From CAZKJL01 sp964553135 (GTDB taxonomy: Bacteria; Patescibacteriota; Gracilibacteria; Peribacterales; Peribacteraceae): a DNA stretch of 64,000 nt. Location of the stretch: NCBI GenBank assembly GCA_964553135.1, contig CAZKJL010000001.1, forward strand, positions 434,001 to 498,000. Direction: 5' to 3'. The position numbers and the translations under genes were made by a program. Shown here piece after piece: positions 58,109 through 64,000 of this stretch; position 1 is the first letter of the stretch; the number at the start of each line of letters is the position of its first letter. The notes beneath the pieces were generated by a model. The model was given only the letters and a program-made list of their open reading frames with translations, searched no databases and was not told the origin of the DNA.

Positions 58109-59872
58109 ATGCCTTTTGGCAGAAACACCAACATAAAAAAGACGGCGATGATGCTCCTGGTCGTGACGGCTCTGCCGATCACCGCACTCGCTGCCGTGAG
58201 CGAGGAGCATCTGGCTCAAGTGAAGGATCAATTCAACGAACTGTGGCACAACGCCGCGGAGACCACGAAGAAGCGAACGGAGCTCGAGGAAACATTGGCC
58301 AACTTCGATTCCAAAGTCGCCGATGCCAAGCGTGACTTGGCCCAAGCGACCGAGGATCGCAAAGCCATCCGCGAACAAATCGCCGAACAACGTCGCCTCA
58401 TCGAGGTGCTCACGTCCCAGCTCAAAGCGGCGCAGGACAGCAGGTCGTTTTACACATCGCTCGCGTTCAGCCAGCGCGATGACTACGTGCGGTTCATTCG
58501 CTACCTCGCCAGTCGCGACATGACCGACAGCGACACGGGCCCCGTGGCGGGCGGCGGGATTCTGCGGTACATGCTCCGCGGTTCCCTCGGCGACAGCATC
58601 GATGATGACTTGGCCCGCCAAGCGGCCAACAAAGCCAGGATTCGCTTCTTCGGGCAAGTGAACGTTCTCGTCGATGAGTCCGGTCGCGCCGAAACCCGTC
58701 TCGCTCAAATTTCCAAAGATTTGCAGAAGCAGCTGACCGCACTCGAGAAAAAGCACAGCGACATCGCGTCGCTCGCCGACGAAAAGGCTGCGTTCATCGA
58801 TGACAGTTGGCGCCAGAAAAAACTGACGCAGGAAGAAGTGATCGCCGTCGCCAAAGAAGCAGACGAAGCGAGCGCGCGCATGGCGTCGATTCAGTCGGAC
58901 CTCATCACCATCAACCAAGAGTTGCGTGATGCGAAGCTCAAAAAATTGCGCGCCGAACTTGATGATCTTCAGTCTCAGTACAAGACGCTGGAGACGCAGC
59001 GCGATACGCTTCAACGCAAAGACGAGGCCATGCGCCTCCTGCAAGATGCGGCGCTCAAGGCGTTCCAAGTGACGGTGCAGCAGCGCAACACGGACAAGAA
59101 GCTCTACAAACACGTCGAAGAAAAAGAGCTGGCGCGCTCGCTGCTCATCGACAAACGTGACGCGCTGCCGAAAGATGCATCGGGCGCACTCATCAAATCT
59201 GCGGCGCTCACCGATGTTCAGGCCGACATCGCCGAAGTCGAGGCGGTCATCAAGCTCATGAAAGACGGCGTGCCCACGGAATATGCCGAGGCGTACGTTC
59301 GTGCCAAGCGGCAAGCCGATGAAGCCGCGCCGGTGCGGGCCGAACTCCGTCCACAGATTCTCGCCCTCGCCCCCAAGCTTGCCGTACTGCAAACCGCGGT
59401 GAGCGCCAAGATCGGTGAGGTGGAATCCGCCGAGCGAGACACGGGCATGGACGGACTTCCGCCACTCTTTCAGTGGCCGGTCCGCGGTCCCATCACTGCC
59501 GGATACTTCGACGCCGATTACGAAACAGTGTTCCACGTGCCGCACCGGGCCGTGGACATCGCCACTCCGCAGAGCAGCTCGGTGCATGCCATCTCCGACG
59601 GCATCGTGCTCGCCGTGAAAGACGGAGGGCTCACGGGTTACAGCTACGTGCTCATCGGACACCGCAACGGTTACGCGTCACTCTATGGACACGTGTCCGC
59701 GGCGCTCGTTCGCAAGGGCGACGTGGTCATGGCCGGACAAATCATCGCGCTCTCCGGAGGAACGCCGGGTACGCATGGAGCGGGGCCGATGACGACGGGA
59801 GCGCACGTACATTTGGAAGTGACGAAGGATGGTGAGCATATCAATCCGCTGAGCATTTTGCCGGCAAGGTAG
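58109..59872 (+). CDS. M23-family murein endopeptidase or activator, EnvC-like
   Basis: A 587-aa protein. A signal peptide (residues 12-29) is followed by long coiled coils (about 30-130 and 190-460). A C-terminal M23 domain begins near FQWPVRGPITAGYF and holds the zinc ligands: His and Asp in HRAVDIA, and the HVH of GAHVHLEV. Since ligands look intact it may cleave peptidoglycan cross-links itself. Likely acts in wall remodelling or division. Confidence 0.9.
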   Translation: MPFGRNTNIKKTAMMLLVVTALPITALAAVSEEHLAQVKDQFNELWHNAAETTKKRTELEETLANFDSKVADAKRDLAQATEDRKAIREQIAEQRRLIEVLTSQLKAAQDSRSFYTSLAFSQRDDYVRFIRYLASRDMTDSDTGPVAGGGILRYMLRGSLGDSIDDDLARQAANKARIRFFGQVNVLVDESGRAETRLAQISKDLQKQLTALEKKHSDIASLADEKAAFIDDSWRQKKLTQEEVIAVAKEADEASARMASIQSDLITINQELRDAKLKKLRAELDDLQSQYKTLETQRDTLQRKDEAMRLLQDAALKAFQVTVQQRNTDKKLYKHVEEKELARSLLIDKRDALPKDASGALIKSAALTDVQADIAEVEAVIKLMKDGVPTEYAEAYVRAKRQADEAAPVRAELRPQILALAPKLAVLQTAVSAKIGEVESAERDTGMDGLPPLFQWPVRGPITAGYFDADYETVFHVPHRAVDIATPQSSSVHAISDGIVLAVKDGGLTGYSYVLIGHRNGYASLYGHVSAALVRKGDVVMAGQIIALSGGTPGTHGAGPMTTGAHVHLEVTKDGEHINPLSILPAR

Positions 59873-59883
59873 TCACTGAGATG

Positions 59884-60232
59884 TTCTTTTCTTGTCCGAA
59901 CGATACGAATTGTTACTTCTTTGGCGTGCGATCTTCTTCCACTTTCTTTTGACGCAAAAGAAAGTGGCATCCTCCTTCGCTCCTTCGGAGCTACGGACGG
60001 ACAAGAAGAAAAGCAGTCGCTCGTGGAAAAATGGCCTACGCTTCTACGTTCGCAGAGCTAAAAAGTCCAAACTCGGCCTGCGGGCCTCAAACAGTGGACT
60101 TTTTCACGCTCCGCTTCACGTGAAGCGTTACGGCATTTTTCCAAGGCGACAACGCAGCTTCAGGTTCTTCAAAGCATGGCGTCGTTCCTTGCACTCTTTG
60201 TATTCCTTGCATTCCTTGCAGTCCTTCTACAG
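59884..60232. repeat. 300-bp hairpin-rich dispersed repeat, copy 2 (family D)
   Basis: Same hairpins as the copy at 23237-23545: CCACTTTCTTTT stem (59939-59950 with 59956-59967), the AAAAAGTCCA/TGGACTTTTT stem and the palindrome CGCTTCACGTGAAGCG. Near 59970-60008 it has an extra segment with a small palindrome related to family C. It lies between the convergent M23 and rsmI genes and overlaps the rsmI stop. Confidence 0.85.
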
Positions 60233-60898
60233 TCCTCCAAGAACGACCACGAACTCTCCTTTTATAGTCAGCGTCTTCATCCGCTCGGGCAATTCACCGA
60301 TGGTCGTGCGCACCACTTCTTCGTGCATCTTCGTGAGTTCGCGCGCGATGACGATGGGGCGCGCGGGTTGATCGACCAATGCGGCACACAATTCGCTCGC
60401 CGTTTTTTCCATGCGATGCGGCGACTCGTAAAAGACGATCGTTCGTTCTTCGGTCTTGAACGTTTCGATGAGTGTTTTCCTTCCTTTCTTCAGAGGGAGG
60501 AATCCGAGGTACGTGAATTGGTTGATGGGAAGTCCCGATGCGCTCAGCGCGGCGAGGAATGCCGAAGGCCCGGGAAGTACTTCGATGGGGAGCCCCGCGG
60601 CGCTTGCCTTGGAGACGACGACGAAGCCGGGGTCCGAGATACCGGGCGTTCCGGCATCCGAGACCAAACACAGATGCTCTCCTTTCTTTAAGCGTTCGCA
60701 AATCCAATCGGCTTTGCCGTCATCGGTGTAGCCGTGGAACGAAATGAACTCTTTCTTGGGTAAATCGAGCAATTTAAAGAGCTGGCCCGTCACCCGTGTA
60801 TCCTCGCAGATCACGCCATTGCAGTTCTTTAAGGCCTCCAGCGACCGCACCGTGATGTCCTTGAGGTTGCCGATAGGGGTAGAGACTATGGATAACAT
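60227..60898 (-). CDS. rsmI: 16S rRNA 2'-O-ribose C1402 methyltransferase RsmI
   Basis: A 223-aa tetrapyrrole-methylase-fold protein. Landmarks are VSTPIGNLKDITVRSLEAL, ICEDTRVTGQLF, LVSDAGTPGISDPG, VLPGPSAFLAALSASGLP and IVFYESPHRM. It methylates the ribose of C1402 in the 30S decoding centre. Its last codons lie in the edge of the family D repeat, which may have replaced the original C-terminus. Confidence 0.94.
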   Translation of the reverse strand: MLSIVSTPIGNLKDITVRSLEALKNCNGVICEDTRVTGQLFKLLDLPKKEFISFHGYTDDGKADWICERLKKGEHLCLVSDAGTPGISDPGFVVVSKASAAGLPIEVLPGPSAFLAALSASGLPINQFTYLGFLPLKKGRKTLIETFKTEERTIVFYESPHRMEKTASELCAALVDQPARPIVIARELTKMHEEVVRTTIGELPERMKTLTIKGEFVVVLGGL

Positions 60899-60996
60899 AA
60901 ATGTCTGATTTAGAAATTATCCCTCGAGGCCCTGAGATTTTCGAATGGGCCGATGGGAGTGGAAACGATGGAGAGCACCGATACAGAGTAGCAACA

Positions 60997-61024
60997 TTGA
61001 CAAAAATATAAAGAGTTTTATAGT
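60997..61024 (+). promoter_or_regulatory. Promoter of unit 1
   Basis: Consensus -35 TTGACA (60997-61002), 16-bp spacer, -10 TATAGT (61019-61024). Units 2 and 3 have the same TTGACA-16 bp-TA layout. Confidence 0.8.
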
Positions 61025-61028
61025 GAAT

Positions 61029-61149
61029 CCTTCCAGTTTTCATTGGAAGGATGTTCGTTCACATCGCTTCACCAAGGGACACGACCATCGAGCGCATTTT
61101 CGGTGCGCTGGACCGGTCGTGTCTCATTACCCATTTCGAGTCCAGGAGG
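61029..61149 (+). ncRNA. Structured leader of unit 1
   Basis: First stem CCTTCCA (61029-61035) with TGGAAGG (61044-61050). Second stem GACACGACC (61078-61086) with GGTCGTGTC (61115-61123), enclosing AGCGCA (61091-61096) with TGCGCT (61104-61109). A strong Shine-Dalgarno AGGAGG (61144-61149) follows. The leader of unit 2 shares its sequence and both outer stems, with paired changes. Possible cis-regulatory RNA. Confidence 0.65.
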
Positions 61150-61153
61150 AATC

Positions 61154-61486
61154 ATGCACGTAACGCTCTACGACGAATTGGCTCAAATGTTGTGGGCGCG
61201 CCACGGTGGCGCGGAAATCCTTGCGGAGATTCACGAGGGCACCGACGTGCCCGAATCCGACTTCCAGGTTCACATCATCGTGAACGAGGTGACGCTCGCC
61301 GCCGCGCTCGTCAGTCTTATGCGCCAGCCGGAGACGACTCTCATCGTCTTCGGTTGCGAGCCGCCCCGCTACAACATCAACGGCGTCACTGTTGAGATTC
61401 GGGCCGGTTGGCCCGAAGCGCACATCCTCGACAATGTCGAGGCCGCTGTCGCGTGGCTGAAGCAGCACGAATTTTCCACCCGGTGA
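61154..61486 (+). CDS. Unit 1 small protein, 110 aa
   Basis: A soluble alpha/beta-looking protein starting MHVTLYDELAQMLWARHGG. Its central and C-terminal part (FQVHIIVNEVTLAAALVSL, TTLIVFG, NVEAAVAWLKQHE) aligns with the unit 2 protein, so they are paralogues. The fold looks like alternating strands and helices ending in an amphipathic helix; no family recognised. The ATG is set by AGGAGG 4 nt upstream. Function unknown. Confidence 0.7.
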   Translation: MHVTLYDELAQMLWARHGGAEILAEIHEGTDVPESDFQVHIIVNEVTLAAALVSLMRQPETTLIVFGCEPPRYNINGVTVEIRAGWPEAHILDNVEAAVAWLKQHEFSTR

Positions 61487-61518
61487 AGAAATGAACGCGA
61501 CGAAGCGATGCGAACGGG

Positions 61519-61549
61519 GGAGGGTGTGCGGCTTGCCTGCACACTCTCC
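61519..61549 (+). terminator. Trailer hairpin of unit 1
   Basis: GGAGGGTGTGC with GCACACTCTCC (11 pairs, one G-U) around a 9-nt loop. The TTGTTTT run comes about 12 nt later, so termination may be inefficient. Confidence 0.6.
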
Positions 61550-61582
61550 TTCGACGTGCTTGTTTTCATCGGCACGAGATCG

Positions 61583-61610
61583 TTGACAAGGACCGGAATA
61601 GTTTTAGTGT
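61583..61610 (+). promoter_or_regulatory. Promoter of unit 2
   Basis: -35 TTGACA (61583-61588), 16-bp spacer, -10 TAGTGT (61605-61610). Homology with unit 1 begins at the promoter. Confidence 0.7.
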
Positions 61611-61616
61611 ATCCGC

Positions 61617-61733
61617 GCTTTCAGTTTCGATTGGAAGCATTGTTCGTTCACATCGCTTTCTTACAGACACGACCATCGAACACATGTGATGTGTTGGCAG
61701 GTCGTGTTTTACCATCTCAGTCTCGGACAGGAG
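61617..61733 (+). ncRNA. Structured leader of unit 2
   Basis: First stem GCTTTCA (61617-61623) with TGGAAGC (61632-61638). Second stem ACACGACC (61667-61674) with GGTCGTGT (61700-61707), enclosing AACACAT with ATGTGTT (61679-61685 with 61689-61695). Shine-Dalgarno AGGAG is at 61729-61733. It shares TGTTCGTTCACATCGCTT with unit 1. The inner stem differs fully in sequence but keeps pairing. Confidence 0.65.
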
Positions 61734-61741
61734 CAGAGTCC

Positions 61742-62098
61742 ATGCGAATCATCGTTGTCTCGAAGCGCGCACACAACCAGTGGCAGTACGACGGTGGCGC
61801 GGAGATCGTCCGCGTCGAAGAGTCCACGCCCGGTGATCGCCTCGCGGCGTTCACCGTCCACCTGGTGGACGAGCCCGTCTCCCTGGCGCATGCCCTCCTT
61901 GGGCTGCATGCCGAGCCCACGCGGACGGTCATCGTCTTCATGCCCGCACTCGCCATGCACAACTTCTCCCACGAAGTGATGCCGGCGATTCGGGAAGAGT
62001 TTCCGGACGTGAACATCTTCTTCGACATTCAGGAGGCCGCTCGTTGGCTTCACCATCAGAAGACGAGCGTTCACGCTCCGGCGGAGTCAGCCGTCTGA
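61742..62098 (+). CDS. Unit 2 small protein, 118 aa
   Basis: Paralogue of the unit 1 protein. FTVHLVDEPVSLAHALLGLH matches FQVHIIVNEVTLAAALVSLM, TRTVIVFMP matches TTLIVFG, and DIQEAARWLHHQK matches NVEAAVAWLKQHE. The N-terminus (MRIIVVSKRAHNQWQYDGGA) is different, and the C-terminus adds a short tail. The start at 61742 is set by AGGAG 8 nt upstream. Function unknown. Confidence 0.7.
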   Translation: MRIIVVSKRAHNQWQYDGGAEIVRVEESTPGDRLAAFTVHLVDEPVSLAHALLGLHAEPTRTVIVFMPALAMHNFSHEVMPAIREEFPDVNIFFDIQEAARWLHHQKTSVHAPAESAV

Positions 62099-62133
62099 CT
62101 GCGCGGGCGATGGAGAAGCGACGTGAACGAAGT

Positions 62134-62161
62134 GAGGGTGTGCGGCTTGCCGCATACCCTC
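62134..62161 (+). terminator. Trailer hairpin of unit 2
   Basis: GAGGGTGTGCGG with CCGCATACCCTC (12 pairs, one G-U) around CTTG; TTTT lies 14 nt later. Same loop region and position as in unit 1. Confidence 0.6.
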
Positions 62162-62189
62162 CTTCAACCTGCTTTTAAAGTCACTTAAT

Positions 62190-62217
62190 TGACATTTTAT
62201 AAAAAGATTGTAGATTG
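62190..62217 (+). promoter_or_regulatory. Promoter of unit 3
   Basis: -35 TTGACA (62190-62195), 16-bp spacer, -10 TAGATT (62212-62217). The leader to 62287 is not clearly homologous to units 1 and 2, though it contains GTTCACGTTCGTTC. Confidence 0.7.
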
Positions 62218-62287
62218 CCTTAGCTCTTTCACAATGTGTTGGCACCGTGCCGCACGACGTTCACGTTCGTTCTCGAGGGTTCTTCCA

Positions 62288-63025
62288 ATGCCATCGTCGT
62301 TAGCCGCTGAATTTTCAACTCGTGCCATGGGTGTCGTCGGGAGTCACGTCCGCGCGATGAGTCGTGCCCATGATGGGCGCATTGCGTACCTCACGGATCG
62401 CTTCCTCACTGTTCGGCCGTTCAGCAACCTCCGGTTCCACCTTGGGACCGGGAAGGGACTGACGCTCGACACGGAGGGATGGATCCCTCCCGATGCGCCG
62501 GTTCACCTCCGTCTCTTGGGTGACAACTGGCTGCTTGTGTCTTTCCCGAGACAGCAACACATCGTCACGCTGACCGACGGGGTCAGCAGGCCGTACGACC
62601 CCGCGAAGCATCAGGACCTCGAAGAAACGGTCTGGTTCCGTGCCCGCCGCGCTGAGTGGGATGATCCCACTCTGGCTGTTTCCAACGCGGCCGGCGGCAG
62701 ACTCGCGCTGCTGCGCGACGGAGTCCTCTCCCTACAGCACCATATGGAGGACTTCAGCCCCAGGGCTCAGGAATGGACCCTGGATCTGGCTCATCACCTT
62801 CGGGTTCAGGAGGCCGTCAAAATTTGCCTCTCCCCACTTGGGGACTACGTGATCGTCGCAACGCAACGACGAGTCTTTGCCGTCCGCACGGCGGACCAGA
62901 GCGTCACCGATCTTTCGGGAGAACTGCATCTCAAGCCGGCGACGATTTGGTTCACCAGTAAGACGACATTCGTCGTCGCCGATACTCAGTGTGAGCTTTG
63001 GCGTCCGATGCAGCTCACCTTCTGA
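62288..63025 (+). CDS. Unit 3 protein, possible beta-propeller, 245 aa
   Basis: A beta-rich protein of repeated strand-turn patterns such as DGRIAYLTDRFLTVRPFS, LLGDNWLLVSFPRQQHIVTL, GGRLALLRDGVLSLQH and LGDYVIVATQRRVFAVRTAD. They resemble blades of a propeller, about five in all. No signal peptide. The start at 62288 is uncertain; ATG 62327 is an alternative, and only a weak GAGGG lies upstream. Function unknown. Confidence 0.6.
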   Translation: MPSSLAAEFSTRAMGVVGSHVRAMSRAHDGRIAYLTDRFLTVRPFSNLRFHLGTGKGLTLDTEGWIPPDAPVHLRLLGDNWLLVSFPRQQHIVTLTDGVSRPYDPAKHQDLEETVWFRARRAEWDDPTLAVSNAAGGRLALLRDGVLSLQHHMEDFSPRAQEWTLDLAHHLRVQEAVKICLSPLGDYVIVATQRRVFAVRTADQSVTDLSGELHLKPATIWFTSKTTFVVADTQCELWRPMQLTF

Positions 63026-63061
63026 GCGATCCGACGTCGTGTATCAACCGCCAACCCATAG

Positions 63062-63102
63062 AAAGAGCCAGCCTCTCGTGCATGTCACGAGGGGCACTCT
63101 TT
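63062..63102 (+). terminator. Terminator-like hairpin of unit 3
   Basis: AAAGAG with CTCTTT outside, and GCCTCTCGTG with CACGAGGGGC inside (one G-U). No long T run follows. Confidence 0.55.
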
Positions 63103-63232
63103 AGTTATAAAAACTAAAATCAGAAAATGTCAAAAGATGGCTTCGGGACTTGAACAACACGCGTATTCAAGGCGCTTTCCTTTCGACCCGATTCTGGTAG
63201 TCTTCCTCCGACTTTCTGACCCCGATTTCGGT

Positions 63233-64000
63233 ATGGCAAAAACCCCCGCACCACAGAACGACGGAGAACAGGCTCCGCTCTTGCCCGTCAAAAACATGGG
63301 CAACATTCAGGCCCGTCCCATCGTGACGGAAATGGAAGAGAGCTACTTGAGCTATGCCATGAGCGTCATCGTCTCGCGCGCTCTCCCCGATGCTCGTGAC
63401 GGTCTCAAGCCCGTGCACCGCCGCATCATGTACGCCATGTTGCGTGAAGGATTGCTCCCGAGCCACAAGTACTCCAAGTGCGCCGGTGTGGTCGGTGAAG
63501 TGCTCAAGAAGTACCACCCGCACGGAGACAGCCCGGTGTACGAGGCCATGGTCCGTCTCGTGCAGACGTTCTCCATGCGTTACCCGCTCATCGACGGACA
63601 AGGAAACTTCGGTTCCATCGACGGAGACAACGCCGCCGCTTATCGTTACACCGAGTGTCGTTTGGAGAAGATCTCCACGGAACTCCTCGCCGACATCGAC
63701 AAGAACACCGTCGACTTCCGCCCGAACTACGACGGCACGGTCAAAGAGCCGTCCGTTCTTCCGTCACGCCTGCCGAACCTGCTCCTCAACGGCACCGTCG
63801 GTATCGCCGTCGGTATGGCCACGAACATCCCGCCGCATAACCTCCGCGAACTCTCCGACGCCATCTTGCACCTCACGGACAATCCGGATGCGACGGTGGA
63901 AGACCTCCTCAAGTTCGTCCAAGGCCCCGACTTCCCGACGGCCGGTTACGTCTACGATCGCGAAGTTCTCAAGCAGGCCTACCTCACGGGTCGCGGATCC
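63233..64000 (+). CDS. gyrA: DNA gyrase subunit A (3' end outside window)
   Basis: The first 256 residues of GyrA, starting MAKTPAPQNDGEQAPLLPVK. The breakage-reunion domain has ESYLSYAMSVIVSRALPDAR, the QRDR segment HPHGDSPVYEAMVRLVQ, and RYTECRL with the catalytic Tyr. TVGIAVGMATNIPPHN follows. At the E. coli Ser83/Ala84/Asp87 positions this protein has Ser/Pro/Glu. It introduces negative supercoils with GyrB. No gyrB is next to it in the window. Confidence 0.96.
   Translation, partial: MAKTPAPQNDGEQAPLLPVKNMGNIQARPIVTEMEESYLSYAMSVIVSRALPDARDGLKPVHRRIMYAMLREGLLPSHKYSKCAGVVGEVLKKYHPHGDSPVYEAMVRLVQTFSMRYPLIDGQGNFGSIDGDNAAAYRYTECRLEKISTELLADIDKNTVDFRPNYDGTVKEPSVLPSRLPNLLLNGTVGIAVGMATNIPPHNLRELSDAILHLTDNPDATVEDLLKFVQGPDFPTAGYVYDREVLKQAYLTGRGS

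Overview
The window is a dense bacterial chromosome segment of fairly high GC that uses the standard code (TGA is a working stop in many ATGA overlaps). Several features suggest a Candidate Phyla Radiation bacterium, most likely of the Peregrinibacteria/Peribacteria group. These are many small unrecognised membrane proteins, a secreted protein with a poly-serine linker, an archaeal-type purP pair, start codons mostly without Shine-Dalgarno sequences, and many -10 boxes only 6-7 nt before the start codon. The lineage is inferred from gene content; no 16S gene is present.

Layout. 1-1140: end of a membrane protein and a 228-residue unknown. 1161-5148: MarR regulator plus a heterodimeric ABC exporter. 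5181-12756: PIF1-like helicase, DUF1801 protein, tRNA-Glu, small membrane proteins, methyltransferase, ComEC-like protein, RsmA and a secreted poly-Ser protein. 12731-25398: UvrD/PcrA, RmuC-like nuclease, rpsO-pnp, FmdB-like protein, valS and a lexA-Y-family polymerase operon. 25493-30557: membrane protein, LytR-CpsA-Psr protein, 2-hydroxyacid dehydrogenase, nitroreductase, zinc-ribbon protein and a PAP2-related protein. 30641-33940: rplJ-rplL with an L10 leader and attenuator, and a divergent rel gene. 34031-37943: trigger factor, secF and an anchored unknown. 38028-38631: a structured, apparently noncoding stretch. 38626-46756: an envelope-type operon (Fn3 surface protein, PfkB kinase, unknown, TPR protein), lipoproteins and an unknown pair. 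47031-51987: a zinc cluster (YraQ/DUF1980 pair, znuACB, zur). 52309-55277: tRNA-Cys, two purP genes, tRNA-Ala and a tiny membrane protein. 55290-60898: trxA, pgi, ruvA, an M23 peptidase and rsmI. 60997-63102: three self-contained transcription units of unknown function, the first two an evident duplication with a shared structured leader. 63233-64000: start of gyrA.

Working together: lexA, its operators and the operator before the rmuC-like gene form a small SOS circuit. The zinc permeases, ZnuABC and Zur form a metal-uptake module. MarR sits on its own promoter ahead of the exporter. The two PurP proteins would act late in purine synthesis.

The strongest candidates for undescribed biology are: the duplicated leader-gene-trailer units at 60997-62161; four families of short repeats that sit between genes and also extend coding sequences (valS, fmdB-like); a 300-bp hairpin-rich repeat placed between convergent genes; a set of apparently leaderless promoters; and the structured RNA candidate at 38028-38631. 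No CRISPR array, transposase, integrase or prophage was seen.
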